Source: Ruminococcus sp. UBA1780 | GTDB taxonomy: Bacteria; Bacillota; Clostridia; Oscillospirales; Ruminococcaceae | Length of the DNA: 26,759 bases | NCBI GenBank assembly: GCA_002315235.1 | Contig: DCGK01000013.1 | Coordinates: 1-26,759, forward strand | Reading direction: 5' to 3' | Shown: piece after piece, positions 15,513-23,229 of the stretch | Layout of the letters: every line of letters begins with the position of its first letter | Numbering within the stretch: the stretch's first letter is position 1 | The notes under the pieces: generated by a model | The model's database searches: none | What the model saw: the letters and a program-made list of their open reading frames with translations, nothing else | What the model was told of the DNA's origin: nothing | Program-made: the position numbers and the translations under genes

Positions 15513-16447
15513 ACTCTTTTCCTCCAGTAATTCATAATATCATCAATTGTATCTTCGAGAGATATAACAGGCTTCCAGCCTGTGTCATTTTTAATTCGTG
15601 AAATGTCCGCTGCTATAGCAGGAATATCACTCGGCCTCATCCTTGCTTCATCCTGACGCACTTCAGTCTTCACGCTGATTTTTGAAAGGATAAGGTCAAG
15701 CATGCTCTGAATGCTTCTTGCAGTTCCGCTGCCGACATTGTAGGTCTGTCCTGATTTTCCTGATGTCATAAGAGATGAATAAGCTCTCACTATATCCCTT
15801 ACATCGGTAAAATCACGTTCAGCCGCGAGATTTCCCACGGTTATAACAGGCTCGCTGATACCCTTTTCAATCATTACAGCCTGTCTGCAGAAATCTGCTA
15901 TAACAAAAATCTCAGACTGCCCCGGACCTATATGGTTAAACGCCCTTACCATGACAATGTCCATACCGTATGCCCCGGAGTAAATCTCTCCGAGCATTCC
16001 CTGACACGCCTTGGTTGCCGCATAAATATTTCCGGGACGGAAAATGGTTTCCTCCTTTACCGGAATCTCCTCCGGTCTCAGCCAGCCGTATTCCTCGCCG
16101 GAACCCACAAGCAGTATTTTAGGGGATTTTCCCGTACTGCGCACGGCTTCAAGGACATTTATAGTGCCTTTTATATTTATATCCGCAGTAAGCTGCGGCT
16201 TTTCCCATGAAATCTTTACCGAACTCTGAGCCGCAAGGTGGTAAATCTGATCAGGCTGTATTTTCTCCAGCAGTCCGGCAACCGCATCATAATCAAGTAT
16301 GTCAAGGTCGTATACGGAAGCCTTTTCAGTTTCAAGCTTCTCAGAAGGGAGCTTTGTGACGTATACCTCGTATCCGCAGTCACCGGAAAGATGATTTATA
16401 AGATGGCCTCCGACAAATCCGGCTGCACCTATTATCAGAGCCTTCAT
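15509..16447 (-). CDS. rmd: GDP-6-deoxy-D-mannose reductase (GDP-D-rhamnose synthase)
   Basis: NAD(P)-dependent short-chain reductase that reduces GDP-4-keto-6-deoxy-D-mannose, the Gmd product, to GDP-D-rhamnose. 312 residues, the usual length. Nucleotide-binding GAAGFVGGH near residues 7-15, HLAAQSSV near 70, and the catalytic YAATK (Tyr142, Lys146). The AFNHIGPGQ and AAERDFTDVRDIVRAY stretches are typical of Rmd. It pairs with gmd three genes upstream. Its ATG overlaps the preceding stop by one base (TGATG). GDP-L-fucose synthase would be the alternative product enzyme, but that family looks different and would carry epimerase residues. Confidence in Rmd is high but not absolute without alignment. 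Confidence 0.87.
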   Translation of the reverse strand: MKALIIGAAGFVGGHLINHLSGDCGYEVYVTKLPSEKLETEKASVYDLDILDYDAVAGLLEKIQPDQIYHLAAQSSVKISWEKPQLTADINIKGTINVLEAVRSTGKSPKILLVGSGEEYGWLRPEEIPVKEETIFRPGNIYAATKACQGMLGEIYSGAYGMDIVMVRAFNHIGPGQSEIFVIADFCRQAVMIEKGISEPVITVGNLAAERDFTDVRDIVRAYSSLMTSGKSGQTYNVGSGTARSIQSMLDLILSKISVKTEVRQDEARMRPSDIPAIAADISRIKNDTGWKPVISLEDTIDDIMNYWRKRV

Positions 16448-17571
16448 CAGCCTTCCCCCTTTCCTGTCAGACTTTCGTATATTCCGCTTATTTTTTCAAG
16501 TACCCTGTCTGAATCATACTTCTCCCTTACAAGACGGTATGCGTTTCGGCCGTACTCCTCACGAAGCGCATCATCGTGCACAAGAGTTTCGACTGCCCTT
16601 GCAAGTGCCTTTTCATCCGCCGGCGGAACGGTAATTCCGCTTACACCGTCAGGGCTTACGTAAGGCACTCCCGTCGGAAGCGAAGTATTTATAACCGGCT
16701 TTCCGTAAACCATTGCCTCCATCTGTACTATTCCGAAGGCTTCGCTGTTTTCAACGGACGGCAGAATGAAGATGTCACAGTCACTGAATGAAGCCTTAAG
16801 ATCCGCATCGGAAAGTCTGCCCATAAAGTGAACCCTGTCCTCAATGCCGCTCTCCCTGACTTCTGCTGCAAGACTGTCATGCAGCACTCCGTCACCGGCA
16901 ATAAAAAGTTCGCAGTCCGTTGTGTATCTGAGTGCCCTGATAAGGACATCTATGCCCTTGTAGTACACAAGACGGCCTGTGAACATAAGCTTTTTTCTGT
17001 TTTTATCGTTAAGTCTGTCCGTGAGAAACGGATATTTTTCCGCATTCTCATAGATTTTCGTATCCAGTCCGTAAGGAACAACGACACACTTGCTGCTGTA
17101 CGGCTTAAGATATGCCGAACCCTTCACATGACCCTCAGTTGCGACAAAAATGCAGTCGGCACGCCTTAAAAACGCGTTCATAAGAGGCCTGTAAAAAGTC
17201 ATAAGCTTCTTCTGTCTGACAATATCGCTGTGCCAGCTTATCACAACCCTGCCTCTGTATCCGGAAAGAAGACAGGCAAGGTCGCCAAGAGGGAACGGAA
17301 GGTGCACGTGAACTATGTCAGCGTCCTTTGACATTCTTCTGAAATCACGGATAAACTGAAAGGAAACCGGCATGGAAAAAAATGTTCCGATGCTGCCCGA
17401 ACGCCTTACGTTTACACTGTTAATAACCTCATCGGACGCCTTTCCCTTAGGCTGACACACAAGTACCTTTACCTCGTATCTGTCCTTAAGTCCCTCGGAA
17501 ATATTCTGAATAACAGTTTCTATACCGCCTATATGCGGACTGTAGAGTTTGTTTACCTGCAGTATTTTCAT
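16447..17571 (-). CDS. GT4 glycosyltransferase (mannosyl/rhamnosyl type)
   Basis: 374-residue GT-B-fold retaining transferase. Acceptor domain opens with VNKLYSPHIGGIETVI, the glycine-rich loop of GT4 enzymes. Donor domain has FTGRLVYYKGIDVLIRA and the E-x7-E pair in EAFGIVQME. It resembles D-rhamnan and mannan chain enzymes such as WbpZ/WbdC types, but linkage and sugar cannot be read. It begins with ATG inside the stop of the previous GT4 (ATGA overlap) and ends one base into rmd, so the three genes are translated in series. Confidence 0.9.
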   Translation of the reverse strand: MKILQVNKLYSPHIGGIETVIQNISEGLKDRYEVKVLVCQPKGKASDEVINSVNVRRSGSIGTFFSMPVSFQFIRDFRRMSKDADIVHVHLPFPLGDLACLLSGYRGRVVISWHSDIVRQKKLMTFYRPLMNAFLRRADCIFVATEGHVKGSAYLKPYSSKCVVVPYGLDTKIYENAEKYPFLTDRLNDKNRKKLMFTGRLVYYKGIDVLIRALRYTTDCELFIAGDGVLHDSLAAEVRESGIEDRVHFMGRLSDADLKASFSDCDIFILPSVENSEAFGIVQMEAMVYGKPVINTSLPTGVPYVSPDGVSGITVPPADEKALARAVETLVHDDALREEYGRNAYRLVREKYDSDRVLEKISGIYESLTGKGEG

Positions 17572-18716
17572 CTGAGAACCGCCTCATATATTCCGTGGAG
17601 CTTTTCGGAAAATCTGTTCCAGGTAAATCCCGCAGCTCTTTTCATTCCCTTCTCTGCAAGGTCACGGGCAAGCTCCCTGTCCGAATAAATCCTGTACATC
17701 CCGTCGGCAATGGACTCCGGTGAATATGCATCAACCATAACCGCACAGTCACCCACAACCTCAGGAAGTGAGGCTTCGGTGCTTGAAACAACAGGAACTC
17801 CGCAGGCCATAGCCTCAAGCGGAGGCATGCCGAAGCCTTCATATATTGAAGGGAACACAAATGCACATGCGCCGTTCATAAGAGGACAGATATCCTCATC
17901 CGGAATGTACTTCGTGAAAATAACGCTGTCTTCAAGCCCGTATTCCTGAACCCTGCCGTAAATACCGCTGTTAAGCCATCCCTTTCCTCCGGCCATAACA
18001 AGCTTCGGAATGTCGCCGTACTTATCCTTAAGAATTCTGTACGCCTCAACAAGACGCTCAAGGTTCTTTCTCGGCTCTATTGTACCCAGATAGAGAAAAT
18101 ACTCACCGTTTATTTCAAGACTCTGTTTTGTCTTCTCTATAACTGCTCTGTCTTCAATGTGATAAAATTTTTCGGTGTTGACACCGCAGTACACAACCTG
18201 TATCTTGTCAGCAAACTGCGGATAGTACTTTGTTATCTCGCTTTTGCTGAATTCGGAGTCAGTAACTATCACGTCAGCGCGCTTCATGGATTTTTTCATT
18301 CCCGTAAGAAGAAGCTGCTTGGTACGGAAACGGACAGTCTCCGGATACGCTCTGATTACCATGTCGTGTATGGTGACAATCTTCTTTCCGTGTACGAACG
18401 GAGGCACTATATAATTGAAAAAGTGCGTAACATCCGCCTTCTTACCGAAGAACAGGCTGTACGGCACCGGGATAATGTTCATTATGCTTCTGTATAAAAA
18501 ACCTGAAAAATGAGATTCGTTGAGAGTGCAGTTGGCACGCATATACGCGGAAAGTCTCTTTCTCTTGACCTCATGGTCTTTTCTTGAAAAATAGTCAAAG
18601 GTATAGCTGTCCTCAGGATGAGATTTAATCATCTCACCCGTAAGACCGGCCTGACAGTAGCCTATGCCTGACATATTTTCACTTATCATCGGAAGTGCAT
18701 CAAACGAAATATTCAT
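17568..18716 (-). CDS. GT4 glycosyltransferase (mannosyl/rhamnosyl type)
   Basis: 382-residue GT-B transferase with the N-terminal MSGIGYC loop, IHDMVIRAYPETV in the acceptor domain, YLGTIEPRKNLERLVEAY in the donor domain and E-x7-E in EGFGMPPLE. The IHD...P and GTIEPRKN motifs are typical of WbpY/WbdB-like mannosyl and D-rhamnosyl transferases. One nt separates it from gmd, and its stop overlaps the next GT4 start. Likely adds an early mannose or D-rhamnose using the GDP sugars made by its neighbours. The exact donor is inferred. Confidence 0.9.
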   Translation of the reverse strand: MNISFDALPMISENMSGIGYCQAGLTGEMIKSHPEDSYTFDYFSRKDHEVKRKRLSAYMRANCTLNESHFSGFLYRSIMNIIPVPYSLFFGKKADVTHFFNYIVPPFVHGKKIVTIHDMVIRAYPETVRFRTKQLLLTGMKKSMKRADVIVTDSEFSKSEITKYYPQFADKIQVVYCGVNTEKFYHIEDRAVIEKTKQSLEINGEYFLYLGTIEPRKNLERLVEAYRILKDKYGDIPKLVMAGGKGWLNSGIYGRVQEYGLEDSVIFTKYIPDEDICPLMNGACAFVFPSIYEGFGMPPLEAMACGVPVVSSTEASLPEVVGDCAVMVDAYSPESIADGMYRIYSDRELARDLAEKGMKRAAGFTWNRFSEKLHGIYEAVLR

Positions 18717-18717
18717 A

Positions 18718-19752
18718 TTAACCTAACTTGCTTATCTTAATTTCTTTTTCAACGAGAGCCATGTCATTTCTGACCATTCTCTCCACGAGTTCAGCGAATG
18801 AGATTTCTCTTTTCCATCCAAGTGTCTTTTCCGCCTTTGCAGGGTCACCGAGAAGGATGTCAACCTCTGCAGGTCTGAAGAACTTAGGTGAAACCTTAAC
18901 AACGGTTTTTCCGTCCGCTCTGTTAATACCGGTTTCATCAGCTCCGGTTCCCTTCCATTCGATATCGATACCGGCAGTCCTGAATGCGATATCAACGAAC
19001 TCTCTTACTGTTCTTGTTTCATTTGTGGCAATTACGTAATCGTCAGGCCTGTCCTGCTGAAGCATAAGCCACATGGCTCTTACGTAATCCTTTGAGTGAC
19101 CCCAGTCTCTCTTTGAATCGAGATTGCCGAGCTCCATATATTCCTGAAGGCCGTTTTTGATTCTTGCAACGGCGTCTGTAATCTTTCTTGTGACAAATTC
19201 CTTGCCGCGTCTTTCTGATTCGTGGTTGAAGAGGATGCCTGAGCAGGCAAAGAGACCGTAGCTTTCACGGTAGTTCTTTGTAATCCAGTGACCGTAGAGC
19301 TTGGCAACACCATAAGGACTTCTCGGATAGAACGGTGTTGTTTCACGCTGTGGAATTTCCTGTACAAGACCGAACATTTCCGAAGTTGAGGCCTGGTAGA
19401 AACGGCATGAAGGCTTTACCGTTCTGATTGCTTCAAGCATGTTTGTAACGCCTATTGCATCAATCTCTGCTGTTGCCAGCGGCTGTTCCCAGCTTGTTGC
19501 CACAAATGACTGTGCTGCGAGATTGTAAACCTCGTCAGCCTGTGAGATTCTCATTGCATTTATAAGTGAAATCTCATCTGTCATATCAGCATAGATAAAA
19601 CTGATTTTATCCTTTATATGTTCTGCGTTGCCGTAGTCCACAACGCTCTTTCTTCTCATAATACCGTAAACATTATATCCCTTTTCAAGTAAAAGTTCAG
19701 CAAGGTATGAGCCGTCCTGGCCTGTAATACCTGTAATTAATGCATTTTTCAA
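18718..19752 (-). CDS. gmd: GDP-mannose 4,6-dehydratase
   Basis: Converts GDP-D-mannose to GDP-4-keto-6-deoxy-D-mannose, feeding Rmd. 344 residues, normal length. GITGQDGSYLA near residues 8-18 binds NADP; STSEMFG with Glu125, and Tyr147/Lys151 in SPYGVAK, form the active site; NHESERRG and KRDWGHSKDYVRAMW are Gmd hallmarks. The start is TTG at 19752, with AAGGAG 9 nt upstream. The gene lies 13 nt after manC and 1 nt before the first GT4, clearly one operon. Confidence 0.96.
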   Translation of the reverse strand: MKNALITGITGQDGSYLAELLLEKGYNVYGIMRRKSVVDYGNAEHIKDKISFIYADMTDEISLINAMRISQADEVYNLAAQSFVATSWEQPLATAEIDAIGVTNMLEAIRTVKPSCRFYQASTSEMFGLVQEIPQRETTPFYPRSPYGVAKLYGHWITKNYRESYGLFACSGILFNHESERRGKEFVTRKITDAVARIKNGLQEYMELGNLDSKRDWGHSKDYVRAMWLMLQQDRPDDYVIATNETRTVREFVDIAFRTAGIDIEWKGTGADETGINRADGKTVVKVSPKFFRPAEVDILLGDPAKAEKTLGWKREISFAELVERMVRNDMALVEKEIKISKLG

Positions 19753-19765
19753 TATTACTTACTCC

Positions 19766-20845
19766 TTAAATCAGATCTCTTCTGTTGCAGGTTCTGAGCG
19801 TTTCTATTACCTTCTTAACCTGCTGTGTATGATCCTTGGCACAGATAAGCATTGCGTCATCCGTATCAACAACTATAATATCCTCAAGTCCGAGTGTGGC
19901 AATAAGCTTTTTTCCGCCGCAGATAATGCTTCCGGTTGTATCAATGCTGATTACATCACCTGAAACGTAGTTGCCGCATTCATCGGTTTTGTTGATTTTC
20001 TCAAGTGCAAGCCAGCTTCCGACGTCGTCCCATCCGAAGCTTCCTGAAAGTGTGTAGATGTTTTCAGCCTTTTCCATAATACCAAAGTCAATTGACTCTG
20101 ACCTGAAATTCTCAAAGCATTCTGCAAGTGTTTCCCTGAAGCTGCCTGTGAGAGCAGTTTCCTTCATCTTAAGATAACCCTCATACATATCAGGAAGGAA
20201 CTTCTTAAAGTTGTTCATAATGGATGAAATCTTCCATACAAACATACCGCTGTTCCAGAGATAACGTCCTGAATTGAGATATTCCTTGGCTGTTTCAATG
20301 GCCGGCTTTTCGACAAATCTGTCAACTTTGTAAACGCCCGGCATATCCTCGTCATCAGCACGGCAGAACTTTATATATCCGTATCCTGTTTCAGGATATG
20401 TTGGTGTAATGCCCACTGTTACAAGGTTCTCGCCCTTTTCTGCAACCTTTGCTGCATGACGGAGTGTATCAGCAAAAAGTTCATCGTACTTGATAAGGTG
20501 GTCTGACGGAAGAACCATCATAACTGCATCATCGCCGTATTTTTTACTGATTACCGCTGCTGCGAGAGCAATGCACGGAGCAGTGTTTCTTGCAGCCGGC
20601 TCCGCAAGAATATTTTCATCCGGAATGTCCGGAAGCTGTTCATTTATAAGTGAAACATAGCTTTCATTTGTTACAATAAATATATCTTCAGCGCTGACAA
20701 GAGGTGAAAGACGCTTAATTGTCTTCTGAATCATTGTTTCACCGTCGGCTGTCAGTGAGAGAAACTGCTTAGGATATGAGCTTCGGCTTTTCGGCCAGAA
20801 TCTTTCACCCTTGCCGCCTGCCATAATAACTGCTGTAATCTTCAT
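19766..20845 (-). CDS. manC: Mannose-1-phosphate guanylyltransferase
   Basis: Makes GDP-mannose from mannose-1-phosphate and GTP. 359 residues: only the nucleotidyltransferase part, without the phosphomannose isomerase domain of bifunctional enzymes. MAGGKGERFWPKSR (about 8-21) is the pyrophosphorylase signature with the catalytic Arg and Lys; AEPAARNTAPCI, VLPSDHLI and the sugar-binding FVEKP follow. Supplies gmd directly downstream and mannosyltransferases in the locus. Phosphomannomutase and isomerase are not in the window and must come from elsewhere. Confidence 0.96.
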   Translation of the reverse strand: MKITAVIMAGGKGERFWPKSRSSYPKQFLSLTADGETMIQKTIKRLSPLVSAEDIFIVTNESYVSLINEQLPDIPDENILAEPAARNTAPCIALAAAVISKKYGDDAVMMVLPSDHLIKYDELFADTLRHAAKVAEKGENLVTVGITPTYPETGYGYIKFCRADDEDMPGVYKVDRFVEKPAIETAKEYLNSGRYLWNSGMFVWKISSIMNNFKKFLPDMYEGYLKMKETALTGSFRETLAECFENFRSESIDFGIMEKAENIYTLSGSFGWDDVGSWLALEKINKTDECGNYVSGDVISIDTTGSIICGGKKLIATLGLEDIIVVDTDDAMLICAKDHTQQVKKVIETLRTCNRRDLI

Positions 20846-20860
20846 AAGATTAATCCTTTC

Positions 20861-22222
20861 CTATTCGTTATCCTGTTTTGGTTTTATAATATTTTCCGAT
20901 TCGTTTGTGTCTCCCGGAAAAATCATTGTCTTAATAGTCATGAGTATAATCTTCAGATCAAGAAGAAGACTGTACTTTTCTATATACATAAGATCCATTC
21001 TCAGCTTGTCGTAAGGTGTTGTGTCGTATTTGCCCATAATCTGAGCATAGCCTGTAAGTCCGGCCTTTACTGTAAGTCTGAAGCTGAATTCGGCCATTGT
21101 CTTTTCATATTCGGCAGCTATTTCAGGTCTTTCCGGACGCGGACCTACAAATGACATATCGCCCTTTATAATATTGAAAATCTGAGGAAGCTCGTCAAGA
21201 CGGCATTTTCTGATAAATGCCCCCACCTTTGTAATACGGCTGTCATTGTCCTTTGCAAGAACCGCTCTGCCGTCCTTCTCGGCGTCAACCCTCATGCTTC
21301 TGAACTTGAGCACCTTAAAACGCTTTCCCTTTGTGGTAAGTCTCTCCTGCCTGTAGATAACCGGTCCGCCGTCATCAAGCTTTATTGCCGCTGCAACAAT
21401 CGCCATAGGTATCAGAAGAAACGGAAGTATAACAAGTGCGAAAATGAAGTCAAATATTCTCTTTACGGCACGTATTTCAAATGAAAGTCCGTCATTGCGG
21501 CAGAGCAGAAGCGGTGAATCGAAGAGATTTATCTCCTGCGCGCCTCTGACTATAATGTCTGAAATCTTCGGAGCCATGTAGGCACGGAGTGATCTGTCGA
21601 AGCAGAACTTGAGAATGTCATTTCTGATATGGTCAGGCACGTCATACATAAGAACCGCACCGTATCCCAGTATCTTTTCCTTGATAATTCCAATATCCTC
21701 ATCGGCCTTTATTGATTCCGAAATAATGTATTTGTCAGCACGCTGACTCATTTTCATAACAAGATTTCCGGCATTGCGGCTTCCGTAGACTATAATCATA
21801 CGCCGCGGCGGATAAAGCTTCTGATATATAAATGAATAAACGAGAGTCCATACAAGAACAATAATAAAATCGACCACCGTCAGAAACACCATCGGCATAA
21901 AATGCATAAAATCACGTCCGATAACACTTACCTGACAGTAGGTGATAAGATTTATCATGATTACAGAAATAATCTGTGAATAAAACGCTTCGGTTTTTCT
22001 GAGATATCCGACCCTGAAGCTGCCGTACACCTGATTGAAAATCACACATATAACCACATATATCCCGATAACCATCCAGTTTCCCTTACGGTAAAACGGA
22101 AGCACAATCTGCTGTGAATAGCAGGTATACCACACCACGGCAAAAGCCGCAGCAAGGAGCGCAGTATTTACAACAGCTGACAGCCAGCTGACTGCCCTCT
22201 TAATAGGTTCATAATTTTTCAT
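20861..22222 (-). CDS. Polyprenyl-phosphate sugar-1-phosphate transferase, chain-initiating (WbaP-like)
   Basis: Integral membrane enzyme that transfers a sugar-1-phosphate from a nucleotide sugar to undecaprenyl phosphate, starting the glycan chain. 453 residues: about four N-terminal membrane helices (15-135), a nucleotide-fold-like middle (140-240), a further hydrophobic hairpin (255-285) and the catalytic domain. The active site Asp343-Glu344 lies in CRLDELPQ, followed by FVGPRPERPE (358-367) and VKAGLTGYAQI. The full-length architecture favours a hexose (Gal/Glc) donor as in WbaP and WsaP rather than the short PglC type, but the sugar is not certain. First gene of the operon, behind a promoter and a structured leader. 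The ribosome binding site before the ATG is weak. Confidence 0.92.
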   Translation of the reverse strand: MKNYEPIKRAVSWLSAVVNTALLAAAFAVVWYTCYSQQIVLPFYRKGNWMVIGIYVVICVIFNQVYGSFRVGYLRKTEAFYSQIISVIMINLITYCQVSVIGRDFMHFMPMVFLTVVDFIIVLVWTLVYSFIYQKLYPPRRMIIVYGSRNAGNLVMKMSQRADKYIISESIKADEDIGIIKEKILGYGAVLMYDVPDHIRNDILKFCFDRSLRAYMAPKISDIIVRGAQEINLFDSPLLLCRNDGLSFEIRAVKRIFDFIFALVILPFLLIPMAIVAAAIKLDDGGPVIYRQERLTTKGKRFKVLKFRSMRVDAEKDGRAVLAKDNDSRITKVGAFIRKCRLDELPQIFNIIKGDMSFVGPRPERPEIAAEYEKTMAEFSFRLTVKAGLTGYAQIMGKYDTTPYDKLRMDLMYIEKYSLLLDLKIILMTIKTMIFPGDTNESENIIKPKQDNE

Positions 22223-22365
22223 ACAATAAGGAAATCATCCCTTCGCCTCTCCCGGAGAGGACGTAAATATTAGGGAAACACTGATATCTGAAAACCTGCC
22301 TGAACCGCATATTCAGCAAGTGTTTCCTTAGGTGTCCTGCGCGTCATCTATTTTGGCGCATATAT
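22223..22365 (-). promoter_or_regulatory. Structured 5' leader of the glycan operon
   Basis: About 140 nt between the predicted transcription start and the first start codon. Reading the - strand, it holds TGCGC/GCGCA (5 bp), then a perfect 9-bp helix GGAAACACT/AGTGTTTCC enclosing a smaller CTGAA/TTCAG hairpin, then CCTCTC/GAGAGG just before the start region. No T-run follows. It does not match the cyclic-di-GMP, purine or TPP riboswitch cores I can recall. It may be a regulatory or processing leader. Confidence 0.5.
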
Positions 22366-22370
22366 ATTTA

Positions 22371-22398
22371 ATTATAGCTATAAATTCGGAAAAGTCAA
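22371..22398 (-). promoter_or_regulatory. Promoter of the glycan operon
   Basis: On the - strand TTGACT (22398-22393) and TATAAT (22376-22371) with a 16-nt spacer. It is the only strong promoter seen upstream of the operon and reads directly into the sugar-1-phosphate transferase leader. Confidence 0.75.
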
Positions 22399-22471
22399 TA
22401 GAAAACCATTTGTTTTTTTGTAGATATTCACCCGTAAGCAGCGGTTTTAAAAAAGTTTTTTAAAAAATGTC

Positions 22472-22500
22472 TTGCATTCAGATAATAATTGTGCTATAAT
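22472..22500 (+). promoter_or_regulatory. Promoter of tRNA-Leu
   Basis: TTGCAT (22472-22477) and TATAAT (22495-22500) with a 17-nt spacer, 26 nt upstream of the mature tRNA 5' end. Confidence 0.8.
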
Positions 22501-22526
22501 CTAAAAGATGCATTTATACATCATAT

Positions 22527-22610
22527 GCGGATATGGCGAAACTGGCAGACGCGCTAGCTTCAGGTGCTAGTCGGGGCAACCCGGTGCAGGTTCAAGTCCT
22601 GTTATCCGCA
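22527..22610 (+). tRNA. tRNA-Leu (anticodon CAG)
   Basis: 84-nt class II tRNA. The acceptor stem GCGGATA pairs with TATCCGC, followed by discriminator A. The anticodon stem CTAGC/GCTAG frames the loop TTCAGGT with anticodon CAG. A long variable arm (CGGG/CCCG) is typical of leucine tRNAs. The T arm is GCAGG-TTCAAGT-CCTGT. CCA is not encoded. Its 3' end borders a recombinase-bearing island, so it is the likely integration site. Confidence 0.96.
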
Positions 22611-23014
22611 TTATTTACATTTATTTCCATCGCCGTCTTTTAGTCAGGAAATAATTCTTGAAAATTGGATAACAGTGCGTGTGAACCCATGAATCATCAA
22701 CGACTGGTTGATAGCATAGTCACTGTTCTGCCCTGTATCGAAACAGAAAAGAAACTCCAAGCCTTAGCTCTGGCGCAATGAAGTTACTGATTATAATATA
22801 GTCACGGCTTTCGGTAGTCAATCGATTATCAGTCAGAATCTTTATCGCTCGTACCTTAGCTTCAACACGGATTGGGAATGTGTTTCATTGCTTTTAATCT
22901 CCTGGTCCGAGATCAGGCAGTCAAGGCGCATTCTTCTGAAGGCTGTATATTATATCAGATGTACCCACGGGTGGATTCAATTGTCAAGATGCTATGTAAA
23001 CTATATTATTACAT
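22611..23014. other. Gene-less stretch downstream of tRNA-Leu
   Basis: About 400 nt without a credible gene. Visible elements: a nested stem AACAGTG (22671-22677) with CACTGTT (22721-22727) enclosing ATCAAC/GTTGAT (22696-22712); a hairpin ATCTC/GAGAT near 22898-22915; an extended -10 (TGATATAAT) on the - strand at 22957-22949 lacking a well-spaced -35; and two short copies of CCTTAGCT. It may encode a leftward structured RNA or be a decayed mobile-element end. Confidence 0.4.
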
Positions 23015-23058
23015 AAAAACAAGCCCTCCAGATGTTTAAGCGCACACTGAAGGACTTG
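23015..23058 (-). terminator. Intrinsic terminator for leftward transcription
   Basis: On the - strand CAAGTCCTTCAG (23058-23047) pairs over 12 bp, with G-T wobbles, with CTGGAGGGCTTG (23031-23020), and TTTTT follows (23019-23015). It ends the leftward RNA from the promoter at 23230-23258 and any recombinase read-through. Confidence 0.8.
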
Positions 23059-23085
23059 ACGTAATCTATTAAAATATGCTATAAT
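23056..23085 (+). promoter_or_regulatory. Rightward promoter of the three-way-junction RNA
   Basis: TTGACG (23056-23061) and TATAAT (23080-23085) with an 18-nt spacer. No protein gene lies downstream on this strand for about 1.75 kb. The -35 overlaps the foot of the leftward terminator. Confidence 0.72.
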
Positions 23086-23091
23086 ACAGCA

Positions 23092-23212
23092 GATGCAAAA
23101 TAGCACACAAAAATAGCGTTCTCACTAAGTCATCAGTTGGCTCATAACAGCTGAATGATTATGGGATAGAATTTGTTTCCTACGCAAAGACTATCCTGTG
23201 GGGATGCTTTTT
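23092..23212 (+). ncRNA. Predicted ~120-nt structured RNA, three-way junction
   Basis: Begins just after the + promoter and ends in TTTTT (23208-23212). P1 pairs AGCGTTCTCAC (23115-23125) with GTGGGGATGCT (23198-23208): 11 bp including wobbles, directly followed by the T-run, so it doubles as the terminator stem. P2 pairs TCATCAGTTG (23130-23139) with CAGCTG-A-ATGA (23148-23158). P3 pairs GGATAG (23164-23169) with CTATCC (23191-23196) and contains an inner TTTG/CAAA helix. The P2 loop CATAA can also pair with TTATG (23159-23163), a possible pseudoknot competing with the base of P2. No open reading frame of note. I recognise no known family; function unknown. Confidence 0.6.
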
Positions 23213-23229
23213 AATTCATTCACAATGTT

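Larger units (their letters stand above)
23015..23223 (-). ncRNA. Predicted ~209-nt leftward RNA, antisense to the three-way-junction RNA
   Basis: Expected transcript from the perfect-consensus - strand promoter at 23230-23258 to the intrinsic terminator at 23015-23058. It covers the whole rightward RNA in antisense. Only very short frames exist in it (10 codons or fewer), so it is unlikely to encode a protein. It resembles a sense/antisense control pair of a mobile element, but no partner gene is adjacent. Boundaries are inferred from promoter and terminator positions. Confidence 0.5.

Noticed and set aside
22253..22365. Cyclic-di-GMP riboswitch in the glycan operon leader
   Set aside because: The GEMM core motifs are not present; only a general resemblance in position and GC-rich helices.
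22590..22610. attL at the tRNA-Leu 3' end
   Set aside because: Likely, but no second copy lies in the window, so the site cannot be shown and is left as a finding only.
22665..23016. Short frame 22689-22781 (30 codons) and, one frame over, about 80 further codons to 23016, like a frameshifted gene
   Set aside because: No ribosome binding site, odd composition rich in Trp, Cys and Ser, and no recognisable family. The nested stems fit noncoding DNA better.
23115..23208. Purine-type riboswitch suggested by the three-way junction and a TTTCCTAC segment
   Set aside because: The segment is in the P3 loop rather than the junction, the conserved purine-riboswitch junction bases are absent, and no gene follows.
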